Below are positions 9,692 through 20,066 of a stretch of DNA of 64,000 nucleotides, one piece after another; position 1 is the first letter of the stretch; the number at the start of each line of letters is the position of its first letter. Below the pieces are notes generated by a model, which ran no database searches, had not been told where the DNA came from, and saw only the letters and a list, made by a program, of their open reading frames with translations. A program made the translations under genes and the position numbers. The DNA lies in assembly GCF_000226115.1 (NCBI RefSeq), contig NC_016458.1:1488001-1552000 (forward strand), in the 5' to 3' direction. Source of the DNA: Thermothielavioides terrestris NRRL 8126. Its lineage: Eukaryota; Ascomycota; Sordariomycetes; Sordariales; Chaetomiaceae.

Positions 9692-11905
9692 TCATGTCTC
9701 GTCCATGGCGACGTCGGCCAGCACCTCCTCGTCGGTCTCGTTCTGCGGGTCGATGTGATGCTTGTTCATCATGTGGCGCTTCCAGTTGTCCTTCCGGGGG
9801 AACGACTTGCCGCCCTGCCTCGAGTACGCGCAGTCCGGCTGGGTGCAGTAGAACTTGCGCGTCTTGACGTGCTTGTCGTTGACGTGCCGGTTGAGGTGCG
9901 TTATCGTGCCGAAGCTCCGCCCACATCCCGGGTGCGTGCATTCATAGGGCCGGTCGTGATACCGACGGTGGTGGCTAGTATCGTTTGTAAGCGTTTGCGC
10001 AGAGAAATTGGCTCGCGGCGATGGAATCGGTTGAACTTACTTGAACTGGTGATAAGAGCTCTTCACAACCCCGCACACGTCGCAGACGAACCCGCCAGGA
10101 GGCCGAGCCGGAGACCTTCCCGGAGACGCCCCTGGAGACCGGCTCGGGGTCGGACCAGGCGATCGGCCGCGCGATATATCCGGTGACAGACCCGGTGATA
10201 GCGAGGGACCTGGCGACGGTGACGCTCCCGCTGAAATGCCTGGTGATGGCGGCCGCAATTGGCTGTTGATGGTAGCCTCCATCTCGGCTGGCGGAGAGGG
10301 TGACGCGGTGAAGGGTGTCAGCTTCGTGTTCGGTGTGCTCTGGGTAGAGGGCCCTGTGGAGGGTGGGGGGGTCGAGTAATCTGGGGTGGTCAAAACGTTG
10401 GGTTCGTTAAAACCGGGTGGTTGCTCAGGTATTGGCTTGTGCATCTCGATCTCGAACTCGGACGCCGCCTGGGGTGGCGATTGGTAGGGCGACTGAAAAG
10501 GAGGCTGGAAAGCAGGTGGCGGCTCTGGCTTCAACAGATCATGACCGAACAAGGCGCCCTGGCCTTCATCCAGCGGCACTGATATGGGCAGCTGAGGCTC
10601 ATGAGCTGGCAGTGGCGGGGCGCTCTGAATCAGGCGCATTTCGTGCTCCAACATCCACGCGCTCTCTGTTGGGTTGGTCGGCTTCATCATCTCCATGGGG
10701 TTGCCGCTCGGTCCGATGTTGTACTGGAGCAGAGGCGGGCTGGGCAGGTCAGCCACGATGGTGGGGGGCGGCAGGCTGTCGGTACGCTGGAGCGAGCCGC
10801 CCAGTCTCTTGCCCTGCAGCGCGGTGTTTTGCTTGCTGGATTGGGCAGGCGTGGCGGTCGCGTCGGTGTCCGACGAGATGGCGTCGGGTTCTTCAGTGAT
10901 GGGCCGTGCTGTCAGATGCGGGACGGTGTCCCCTGCGGTCGCAGGAATCTGGCTCGCTGGGAGAGCAGAACCGAGTGGGACCGGAGCGGGAGCGTCCGTG
11001 GACGGCGCTGCAGCCGCGGAGACCGGGGCAGGCAAGGAATGCGGGAAGCTGTCGTACACCTCGGCGCCTAGGGTCGGGTCGTGGAAGTAGTCCCAAGCCA
11101 AGCCGGGCGTTTCGGTATCGATCTCGAGACCGGACGACGTGGGCTCGAGCTGCGGGAGGACGTCGTTGGTGGCAATAGATGGGGAGCGCGCCGACTCAGT
11201 GCCGGCCTGGGTAGAGCGCTTGCTGTCGCGGCGCAGGTGGGAAGAGCGGCGACTATGGAGAAGATTGCGGATGGAGTCTGGGAGGTGGAAGTGGCTGTGC
11301 TCGCGAGAACCAGATGGGCGATCGAACGACTCGGGCTCCGCGGTTATGCCAACCGAGGTGATGCTGGTAAGCTCACGACTGGGTGGCCCGTAGGAGTCGC
11401 TGCCGCTCAGGTCGCGGGTGCTCTCGCGGCCAGCAGTGGTCCTAGAGCCGTAGCGCGGCGTCGACGAGGTCGCGGCGGGTGACCGGGCCGGTGAGGGGGC
11501 TGTCGCAGGCGACGGTTCCTGACGGTCGCCTTGCGGCTGCAAATCAGTCTTCGGCGGCGGCGAGGTAGGGGACGGGCCGGGTGACAGCGGGTCGTGCTGG
11601 ACAGTAACGCTTGCGGAGGGGGCGACCGGAGGCTGTCGAGCTTCATCGACGGTGTTGACGGCCTCCAGGGCAGAGCCCGAGGAGTTCTTGTAGGAGCTGT
11701 CATCAGCCGGGATGGGGCCTCCGGGGGCCTGCCCCATCTCGGCCAAGCCGGGATCGCCGTCATGGCGGGCACGCAGACGTCGGCGTCTGGCGCCGACGAC
11801 CAAGGGGAAGAGGCATAGTGCGAGGAGGAGGGCGCCGACGACGGATCCGACCACAGCCCCCGCGATGGCGCCGGACGAGAGCGGAGTGGACCTCGGGATA
11901 AGCAT
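9692..11905 (-). CDS. C2H2 zinc-finger protein with N-terminal transmembrane segment
   Basis: Two exons on the minus strand: 11905-10041 and 9974-9692, with a 66-bp intron (9975-10040). They give 715 residues. Residues about 10-38 form one hydrophobic segment (AIAGAVVGSVVGALLLALCL) followed by GARRRRLRAR, a typical stop-transfer sequence that would leave the rest cytosolic. A long Pro/Ser-rich, probably disordered stretch follows. The C-terminal 110 residues hold three C2H2-type fingers: CDVCGVVKSSYHQF leading to HHRRYH, CTHPGCGRSFGTITHLNRH, and YCTQPDCAYSRQGGKSF leading to WKRHMMNKH. The intron splits finger one, and splicing restores its two histidines. The start is uncertain: the frame stays open upstream to a TAG at 12080-12082 and includes a polyglutamine run, so an extra 5' exon encoding an ectodomain is possible. 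A membrane-tethered transcription factor is an inference. Confidence 0.75.
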
Positions 11906-11957
11906 GGGCCGAGCGAGAGGCCTCGCGGGCCAGCGTGCTGGGGCGGTGCGCTGCTGG

Positions 11958-11996
<39 letters not shown>

Positions 11997-12752
11997 AGTG
12001 TATCGAGAGCCCACCGACACCCGATGCAGAATGATGACGAGAGCAGGAAATTCTGCCTCCCAGGCCGGGCAAGCGTAAGCTATCAATTGGGAGCCCGAGA
12101 TGGCGGGACAGGGGGGAGGGCTCCCAGCCACGCTCGGTGCGACAGGGGGCGATAACTTGGAGAATGGGCAGATAATGGGAGAATGGGGTACGGTGTGGGC
12201 GCGCACCGTGGCTGTGCTAGCGCGCCCTGCTGCGAGCTGCTCGCCGTAACGGAGTACGGCAGGTAGTTCTGCGCTGAAAGCAGGGACCGAACTGCTCAAG
12301 CGAATGGCTGTTTTACTCCGTGCGGCCACGCAAATCCGGTCCTCTGCAGGTGAAAAGCGAGAGAGGAATAAAAGGGGCCGCCGCGCTGCAAGCGGCTTCG
12401 GCAAGGGAAAGGTGCCTCGGGCACTCCAACTCTTGCTATGCGACGCAGACGGTGGCGGCGGACGAGTCCATGGTGACGGGCATTGATTGCATGACAGGTT
12501 GGCTGTGTGGTTGTGCGAATGGAAAGGCCGGCGGGAAATGGTGGATGCGGGCGGACGAAGAGTGAAATGGCCCTGGCTCCCTCAGACCATCCACTTGAGA
12601 GCTGCAGAGACGAGGGCCGGCCGTTATGGTAGCCAACGGCAGATCACCAGCCTCGCTCTCGCTGGCTGACTGGCATCCCCGCGCCTGGTGTGATGGTTCG
12701 CTTGTTGGTGGCAGGTTAGTCGAGCGTGCAGCCACAGCAGCGCTGTGTTGGC
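11906..12752. other. Upstream region of the zinc-finger gene
   Basis: It contains the trinucleotide repeat described separately and no confident exon. On the minus strand, 58 codons in frame with the zinc-finger protein are open before a TAG at 12080-12082. That TAG could itself be a splice acceptor. Confidence 0.4.
11960..11996. repeat. (CTG/CAG)n trinucleotide repeat
   Basis: About twelve CTG units on the plus strand, reading CAG on the minus strand. The repeat lies just upstream of the zinc-finger start codon and in its frame, where it would encode polyglutamine. It is either 5' UTR or an unrecognised N-terminal extension. Confidence 0.9.
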
Positions 12753-13155
12753 GGTTATTCTTAAAGAGGTCCCGCCAAGACTAATTTCGGAACCTGCCGC
12801 TTACAAGTATTTACAAATTGCCGCGAGGGAGCGGGGTCGCCACGACTTCGAGCAACATCAACAACGAAGAATTGCAAAGACTCGTAGCAGCAACTTCGTG
12901 AAACCTCAACCAAATTGAAAAAAAAAGAAAACGAAGTTAACCCGCACCCTAACCTTGACCCTCACCCTAACCATAACCCTCACCCTAACCAGCGGGGGGC
13001 TGGCGCCGCCCCCCGCACCCCCGGCGAACTAACCCGTGGCTAACCCGTGGCGATAGTGCAAACCCCTTGGCGGTCTTGGCGGGGTACTGACGCTGTAAAA
13101 ACATTGCCGACAATTGGCCGAAATTAGTCTTGGCGGGACCTCTTTAAGATCCAGC
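12753..13155 (-). mobile_element. MITE family 1, copy 1 (8-bp TSD)
   Basis: A 403-bp element with inverted ends that share the block TTAAAGAGGTCCCGCC followed by AAGACTAATTTCGG. The outer eight bases on each side are diverged. It is flanked by an exact 8-bp direct repeat GTGTTGGC at 12745-12752 and 13156-13163. There is no coding capacity. Inside, 12945-12992 carries degenerate CCCTAA-type repeats. It is inverted relative to the copies at 54.1 and 57.4 kb. An 8-bp duplication suggests mobilisation by a hAT-type transposase, which is not present in the window. Confidence 0.9.
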
Positions 13156-13279
13156 GTGTTGGCGGTGACGGGGTTGCGAACTGCGGCCCGCGGGTGACAG
13201 ACTTGGCTGCCTCCAAGACCCGGCTGCGGCGAAACCTCCACTCACTTTTCCACATTCGGAAACATGCACAGAGAGTCCC

Positions 13280-13806
13280 CGACTTCCTTAAATCCACAAC
13301 CCAGATTTCTTATTTCCACAACCCACCCATGGGCGGTCCGTGCGCCCCCACCAAAACTTTGCACCGAGTGCACCGCGCTCCCTGACAAACATGCCACAAC
13401 AGGAATGCGGTTGAACCAATTCAAATACTGCCCCCCTTGACCGCCTACTGTATTCCGTATGCCTACTGCGTAAGCATCTTCTCGTAGCACCGTAGAGTAA
13501 GTTGGTAAGTCACGTGGCATTGATCTTATCGATAAGCGATCTTATCGATAAACAGTCTTATCGATAAGCGACTCCTCTGGTTAAGGCCTAACAGCTGTCA
13601 ATCCGTCTTTGCAAATGCCCTCTCCTTTGGAAAGCAATGTGGTAGTTGACCGTTTGAATCTCTTAACAGTTCCTGTCGCGATTCCTGTTGTGGTATGTTC
13701 GCAAGGGAGCGCGGTACACTCGCTGCAAAGTTTTTGGTGGGGGCGCACGGACCATGTATTGGGGTTGTGGAAATAAGAAATCTGGGTTGTGGATTTAAGG
13801 AAGTCG
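13280..13806. mobile_element. MITE family 2, copy A (9-bp TSD, long TIRs)
   Basis: A 527-bp element bounded by a 9-bp direct repeat GAGAGTCCC (13271-13279 and 13807-13815). Its arms are long inverted repeats of roughly 120 bp beginning CGACTTCCTTAAATCC and including two CCACAACCC motifs. The long inverted arms and 9-bp duplication are typical of Mutator-like elements. There is no transposase ORF, so it is non-autonomous. The centre holds the palindrome array at 13525-13568. Confidence 0.88.
13525..13568. repeat. Three tandem TTATCGATAA palindromes, 16-bp period
   Basis: CTTATCGATAAG at 13525 and CTTATCGATAA at 13541, then CTTATCGATAAG at 13557. The units are exactly 16 bp apart and sit at the core of the family 2 MITE. 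The family 2 copy at 53.6 kb lacks them. Confidence 0.9.
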
Positions 13807-13815
13807 GAGAGTCCC

Positions 13816-14843
13816 GCGCACCTGGTAACAGTTGCCCTAACTTCCACCTCTCGATGCCAGGTCAGGGCCTCGGAAACGAACGTAACGTACGGATGTTGGG
13901 AAGGTAAAATTCACCTTTCATCGAGTGCCATCGGGGGGCAGAATGGTCATAGCGCCCGTCTCCTTGGTCAGGGACAGTCCGAGATTATGAAGAACGTACC
14001 ACAGTATGTTGATCCCTCCTTCCAAAAAGTAACCTTCAACCGAAGATATTTCTACTCTTGAAAATGATCCCTTCTCTTAGAAATGCTCCTTCTACATTGA
14101 GAGATGATCTCTCAACCATTTTTTGCTCTAAGAGCTAGGCAGATTTCGTTTGGGCGACTCTCACAGTGATGATTTTGCAAAATCGAACATTCTCCGAGTG
14201 CCTGATGAGGGAGGGAAGACGTTCATAACCAATCTTCCCTGCATGCACTTATTGATCTTGGAGACGCCGCCTGTGACGGTGACTCCAGCTCTTCCGTTTC
14301 TCTGAATGGGGGCGTGTTTCTTGTTGACGAGAACTCCAGGTGGAAGCCGACAGCAGGCTTGCGAACTGAAGTCACGCTTGGTTGTTCTGAAATCACCCCC
14401 AACGTGGGCCCAGGCCAAATGCTTCCTTCCATTCAAGTTCTCTTCAAGGCAGACGCTGTGCGACGCATTGCCAGATGGAAACCCCCAGTTGAAGAGATGC
14501 GATGATGATGACGCATTCCATCTTGACTATGGCTCTAGCAAAGACGTGCTGCAAAGCTGGTTCGATCCGCGGGGTAATAACCAATCAGTTGGCCCCGTCG
14601 ATGGGAGATGACGATGGGGGTGGACGCGCGTCCCGATGCTCCCGGGTGAGCTGAGCCAAGATGAACCACTAGCAGTTATATTCCCACCTTCCAGCACTCG
14701 CGAGGACGTTTTCTTCACCTTTGTAGCCCAAGGGGCCTTTTGGATCTCAATTGTCTCGGAGAGTCAGCCAGCCAGCCAGCCAGCCAGGGTTCTCAGAACA
14801 ACAAGGCGCGGCTCGCATGTAAGTCGGCATCCGACCAGTGATA
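13816..14843. other. Intergenic between transposons and the FAS1 gene
   Basis: No supported gene. A plus-strand open stretch near 14314-14450 looks faintly protein-like but has no start, no splice context and no recognisable product. A tandem CAGC repeat lies at about 14765-14787, just before the FAS1 start, and may be in its leader. Confidence 0.45.
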
Positions 14844-16490
14844 ATGAGGCACACCATCCTCTTGTTCGCAGCTACCGCTGCTGCCCTCGTCACCCCGGAT
14901 CAGGGCAAGCAGCAAGTTGCGCTCATGGACAGCGACGACAAGGTCACATTCCGCCCAGACAATGCGGTTCAGGCCTGGTGGGACGCGCTCCCCGACGCCG
15001 CCCACCTCCTTTCCTCGCTCGAGCAGCGCATCACCGAGGAGCTGGAGCGCCTTAGGCTCAACGACTTCTTTGCCCTATACGGAGACGAATATCATGGCGA
15101 CAGGGAGGATGATCACCCGCGTCCCCGTCACCCTCGTGGTCGAGGTCACCGCCGCCCCGACGACAGTGATGATGAGGACGATGACGAGGACAAGCACCGC
15201 CCGCACCCGCGCCCACCTCGCCGAGGACACGGCCGGCACGGCCGCCACGACCATCACGGCGACCCGACCAAGACCATCTACGAGCTGATCAAGCAGAGCA
15301 ACCACACGACTAAGCTCGCCAAGCTGGTCGACGAGCACGACGAGATCAAGCAGCTGCTGCAGGACACCGAGCACAACCACACCCTCTTCGTCCCGACGGA
15401 CCGCGCCTTTGCGCGCATCCCTCACCACCGCCACCGACGTGGCGGTGGCGGCGGCAAGTCCGACTCCAACGCCAACACTGACGACGACAACGACGGCGAC
15501 GACGACGACAAGCACCCGCACAAACCCCCCAAGGAATTCGTCCTCGCCCTGCTTAAATACCACCTCCTCCCGGGCCTGTACCCGCTGCGCCGCATCCAAA
15601 CGCACACCACCCTCCCCTCCGAACTCCACCCGGCCGCCCTCAACGCCACCACCACCACCGTCCCCTCTCATCCCTCCCAAGGCAACCCCCAACGCATCCG
15701 CGCTTTCACCCTCCCTCTAATCCACCACACCCGCCTGAACTTCTACACCCGCCTCCTCCCCGGCCGGCACGCGAGCAACCTGCCGGCGAAGAACGGCCTG
15801 CTGCACGCGATCGACCACGTGCTGGTCCCGCCGCCGCCGCAGACGGCGCTGGTCCGCCTGCTCCCGTCGCACTTCAGCACGCTGGCGCTGGCGCTCGAGA
15901 CGACGGGCCTGGGGCGGGAGCTGGCGGGCGCGGCGCGGCGCGGGGGCGGCACGCTGTTCGCGCCGACCAACCGCGCGTGGGCGCGCCTCGGCCGGCCCGC
16001 CAACGCGTTTCTGTTCTCCCCGCCCGGCAGGAAGTACCTCGCCGCGCTGGTGCGGTACCATGTCGTCCTGAACGAGACGCTGTACTCGGATGCGTACTAC
16101 TCCGCCAAGGGGCAGGCGGTGGAGATTGGCAACGAGGAGGAGGAGGAGGCCGGCGGTGGTGCGGGCGGGTCCTGGCATGCGGATCTGGCTAGCTGGTTGG
16201 ATGGCAAGCCGATCAGTGTGGATGTGAAGTCGTGGAACGGGTTTGTGTCGATTGTGCTGAACGGGCATGTGCGTGTGGCCGTGAGGGATGTGGTGGCCGC
16301 GGATGGGGTGGTGCAGGTTGTCGAGCGGGTGCTGATTCCGCCGCATCGGCACGGCGGGCAGGGTGATGAGGAGGAGGAGGCGGAGGAGATGAGTGTCGAG
16401 GTGCTGAAGAGCAGACTGGAGCCGTATCTGGAGGACAAGGCGGAGGAGGAGGAGGAGGATGGCAGACGCGGAGGCGGGGATGACTTGTAG
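14844..16490 (+). CDS. Secreted protein with two fasciclin (FAS1) domains
   Basis: Single exon, 548 residues from the ATG at 14844. The N-terminus MRHTILLFAATAAALVTPDQ is a likely signal peptide. A linker rich in His, Arg and Asp follows (about residues 75-140). FAS1 domain 1 spans about 142-328: TIYELIKQ, then LFVPTDRAF, LKYHLLPG and LLHAIDHVL. It contains an internal His/Gly/Asp-rich insert near residue 200. FAS1 domain 2 spans about 330-498: LLPSHFSTLALAL, TLFAPTNRAW, LVRYHVV and VVERVLIPP. The end is a Glu-rich tail with no GPI signal that I can see. FAS1 proteins are extracellular adhesion or matrix proteins, so a cell-surface or wall role is inferred. It converges with the RecA-like gene, only 145 bp apart. 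Confidence 0.88.
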   Translation: MRHTILLFAATAAALVTPDQGKQQVALMDSDDKVTFRPDNAVQAWWDALPDAAHLLSSLEQRITEELERLRLNDFFALYGDEYHGDREDDHPRPRHPRGRGHRRPDDSDDEDDDEDKHRPHPRPPRRGHGRHGRHDHHGDPTKTIYELIKQSNHTTKLAKLVDEHDEIKQLLQDTEHNHTLFVPTDRAFARIPHHRHRRGGGGGKSDSNANTDDDNDGDDDDKHPHKPPKEFVLALLKYHLLPGLYPLRRIQTHTTLPSELHPAALNATTTTVPSHPSQGNPQRIRAFTLPLIHHTRLNFYTRLLPGRHASNLPAKNGLLHAIDHVLVPPPPQTALVRLLPSHFSTLALALETTGLGRELAGAARRGGGTLFAPTNRAWARLGRPANAFLFSPPGRKYLAALVRYHVVLNETLYSDAYYSAKGQAVEIGNEEEEEAGGGAGGSWHADLASWLDGKPISVDVKSWNGFVSIVLNGHVRVAVRDVVAADGVVQVVERVLIPPHRHGGQGDEEEEAEEMSVEVLKSRLEPYLEDKAEEEEEDGRRGGGDDL

Positions 16491-16635
16491 ATGTGTCAGT
16501 TTCGTTCTCATTCGGGGAGCCCGTTTTGTGTCGGGTTGGAGGACATAGTAGCTGTCTCTCCCATCTGCACGCTCGTTAGCGACCAGGCCAGCAATCCAGC
16601 CCAATACAGAGTTGTCGTATGTATAGTTCATGCAC

Positions 16636-18103
16636 TCAAGGAATCACCGCATCCACAACCCTCCCCTCCGCATCAGCATCCACCACACCCCACCGCTGCT
16701 CCCTGCTCCGCCACTCTCCCCAGTCGCAACCGCCATCCGCGCCCTTCCCGTACACCCCAATCTCGTCCAACAAAACCTCCACCACCCACACAGATGTCAC
16801 GCTCTCCCTCGCAGCCCACGCCCCGGGACTGGCCACCAGGGCCGCGACATCGGCCCTCGTCCGCGGCACGCGCGTGCACAGCAGGTGCAAGTCCAGCATC
16901 TGGGCAAACACCAGCCCAAACGCCGGCTTGCTGCGTCGGGCGGCGGCGGCGAAGCCGTGGTACCCCTGTGCTGGTGGTGGCGGCGGCGGGTTGAAGATGG
17001 ACCGGAGGGTTGGGTCCTGCTGCTTGGGCGGTCTGGTCTGGCCCACCGGGGCTGCTGCTTCCGCGGGCGCGGAAGGGCTGTCGCTGCTGTGATACTGCGA
17101 CGACGACGGCGCGTTTGTGGAGTTGAGGAACAGGATTAGCGGTGGTGTGCTGTGCGACGAAGACCGGGTCAGGGAGCGGAGGTGGGAGGAGAGCTGGAGC
17201 ATCGTGTTGTGGGCGACGTCCTTGTCGCGGCCGGTGAAGAGCGCGCTGAGGAGGGTCGAGGTGTGGGTGATGAGGATGAGATCTGGGAGGGCGGCGGACG
17301 ACGGGGTCGGTTCAGCGGTGTCTGGCCTCCCGTCGTGATGGGGCTTGTTGGGCGGAAGTGCCGGGTCTGTATTTGGCGTTGGCTCTGGGGAGGAGAGGCC
17401 ATCTTCGCCTTCGCTGTCGAGAACCTCGGTAGTGTGGCGCTTTTCGCCCTCGGTTGCTTCTTTTGTCGCGGCGCCTGCGGCTGGCTCCTGGCCAACCACC
17501 CCACCTCCCACAGGTTGTGAGCTCCGAGTATCTGCCTCGCGGACGCCGTCTTCCATCTCAGCGAGGACCTCCCTGAGCCCTTCAATGTCAAAAACCCGAG
17601 CAATGGAGATCCTCTCCAGGCATTCCCGGACTCGGGACTGGTGATCCTGCACCAAACCTCCACGCGGCGCACCGAGCTGTCCCAACAGTGCCCGCCGTAG
17701 CTTTGGCAACAGCACTGTCACCGGTAACGTTGTAACGATCATCGCCCTCGCCGACGTCTGGCTAGCCAACAGACGTGCCACTATCTGAAACCCGATCTAC
17801 ATAAAGTCAATGGCCGGTTGCTCAAGCCGCGGAAATCGCGATGAACGTGAGGCAAGCAAAACCTACCGCCAAACCCATCTCCTCCTCCTCGGCGCTCACG
17901 CCGACGACTGACCCGCGCTCGAACCCGCCCAGCAGGACATACTCGTCCAGCTCGCGGCAACCGGTCGTCAAGTTCCCCCTCCTGCGCAGGCGTTCCTTCC
18001 TGGCGAGCTCCTGGTCCAGCAGCAGCGAGGCCGGAAGCGGGCCGAAGGGGGAGTGGGAGCTGCTCGCCTGGGAGGACGGCGGTGGGGCGGCCGTGTCGTC
18101 CAT
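16636..18103 (-). CDS. RecA/Rad51-superfamily paralogue lacking Walker motifs
   Basis: Two exons on the minus strand: 18103-17867 and 17796-16636, with a 70-bp phase-0 intron and 465 residues. Residues 45-85 read TTGCRELDEYVLLGGFERG, the N-terminal signature of Rad51/RadA-type core domains. Where Walker A (GxxxxGKT) should follow, the sequence is VSAEEEEMGLAIG. Where Walker B (LLIVDS) is expected it reads LILITHTSTLLSAL. Both nucleotide-binding motifs are thus replaced. An alanine- and proline-rich linker interrupts the fold between residues about 150 and 230. Such degenerate RecA folds act as structural partners of active recombinases, for example in Shu-type complexes. A DNA-repair role here is an inference. 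I cannot assign a named orthologue. Confidence 0.7.
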
Positions 18104-20066
18104 GGCGGGCGAACAGATCACGGGAGTGTGGTCAGATAGAGCATGTAGTATGTTCTGTATGTTCTGCTGTGATGTCGGAATTCCATGAGATCGATTCGAA
18201 AGGTCAATGAGCCTTAGTCATCTGACTTCGATGAGGCCGGATCAATCACGCTGCGCCATCGTCGTTCTTCTGTGGCCACCTAGGGCATGGCTCGATTCCC
18301 GGTCAACCTCGCGTGGGTTTGGTGTTGCTGAGCGAGCGGGAATCTGGGGTTGTTGGATCCATAGACTCCCTCATGGTCAGAATTCCCCGCGGCCTCGTTA
18401 ACGGCACCACATACTTCCAAGGTGGCACCATGGATACACACTCCCGGTCACTTGGAGGCGTCAGTCCCGGAGTTCATGCATTCACTGGATTTTTCAAAGA
18501 GCTCCCAGCTTGGCGATGGTTTAGGAGCACGCGGGAGCCTGAGAGAGGCTGCAAGGCAGCAGCGACCTAAAATGCATCTAATGCTGCGAGAGCTTGACAG
18601 CCAAGCATGTCATGAGCCACTTTTCTAGCGCTTAACGACTCAGAACCTCATAAACAACCTAAATAACGCCGTTCAGCAATTTGCAGTGAATTGTTTTCAT
18701 GCATTACTGTGTACACAGTTGTATGCACAATTTTCTATGTACAACATCAAGAATACTGGTCTCTCCACTCCATCTCCATCCTGCCATTGACCAAACTGCT
18801 GCTAACCATCCAATTCACCCGCAGTTTCACCCCTCTTCAGCTGCGGATCAAGCGAGTGGATCGCTCCAGACCCCGCCCAGGCAGCCCCTGAACCCCTGAA
18901 AATCATCACCAGTTCTGGTCAGCATGCTCCAGCGTATATGGAACTCCATTCGAACGTCCTCGGTCGTCGTTCGGTCCGTTGCGCGATGCCATACGCAATG
19001 CTCAAACCCATTTGAATTCTTGCTTCACACAGCAGAACCCAGAGCCGTCTTCCCTGTTGTCCAGACTGGCAGGTCGGTTTACCATTTTGTAGTAGTAGTA
19101 TAGTAGTAAGGTAATAGTAGTAGCAACTCGGTTCATTACAAAGACAATAATACTCCATTCAATCCCACTGCCGGTCAACCCGACCCCAAAGCGCCGCCCA
19201 CTGGAGCTCGATAATGTCCCACGCCGTATTGCGCAAGGTACTGTACCAGCCAGGTAGACACATCATGTTTTCCCGCAGGCAAGACTGGAAGACTGCTCGC
19301 CTCTGGACACCCAGCACAGAGCAACAACCAAGAACGAAAGACAGAAGAAGACAAGACTCAATGCCCGAAGACTAACATACCACCGGAGGAGAGGTAGGTA
19401 GACAAAGGGGAGAGAAGAAGACGGAATTATGTACGTTCAAAACCCCCCGCCCCCACCCCCCCAAACCTCCCCTTCCACCATCATCGTCAACATCACCACC
19501 ACAACGTGCCTACATCCAGCGATCCCTCCCATGATATCTATTACAGACACAACAGGGGCAAACACCAACCCAATTTGCACATACCGCTCGCTCTACCTCG
19601 GAAAGAAAGAGGCGCCTTCTGCGGCCGCCTCCACCCTCTCCAGCACTGCAAAGACGGCAAAACGGAGCGAGGGAAAGAACAACAACAGAGTAGGAAGAAG
19701 GTGCAGAGAGAAGTTCGATAAAAGTCCCACACGCGCAACTTGACCAGATGTTGGCGCGATGTAGACCATGTCTTGTCCCATTCTTAGGGCCTCGCCCGAA
19801 CAAACAAAAACTAGGAAGAAGAGGCAAGATGATCGCCGTCGAAAAGACCGGGGCGGGACCTTCGCATATCCGGCGGCCGAGGAGGGTATCTTGCGCGCGT
19901 ATCGAGCAATATCCGCAAGGGACGTAGGGCAGGGTAGGAAGGTATTCCGTAGGTAAATCGGGCCAGTCGACGTGAGGGGTCATCCCGACTGGGAGACGAT
20001 CGGATTGAGCGCCCAACTGCCGTTGACTCCGCACCGCCGCCGCGGACGGCGCGTCTAGCGGCTTCT
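18104..20066. other. Intergenic, no supported gene
   Basis: Upstream of the RecA-like gene and downstream of pal1, both on the minus strand. It holds a GTA-repeat tract near 19087-19125 and poly-C stretches near 19440-19465, which may lie in the pal1 3' UTR. I find no splice-consistent exons on either strand. Confidence 0.5.

Noticed and set aside
12764..13144. Reading family 1 as a TA-duplicating (Tc1/mariner) MITE starting at AAGAGG
   Set aside because: TA flanks fit, but extending eleven bases outward reveals exact 8-bp duplications at all three copies, which is a far stronger border.
14314..14505. Plus-strand protein-like stretch before the FAS1 gene
   Set aside because: No start codon, no splice context, and no recognisable family. 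It cannot be joined in frame to the FAS1 ORF.
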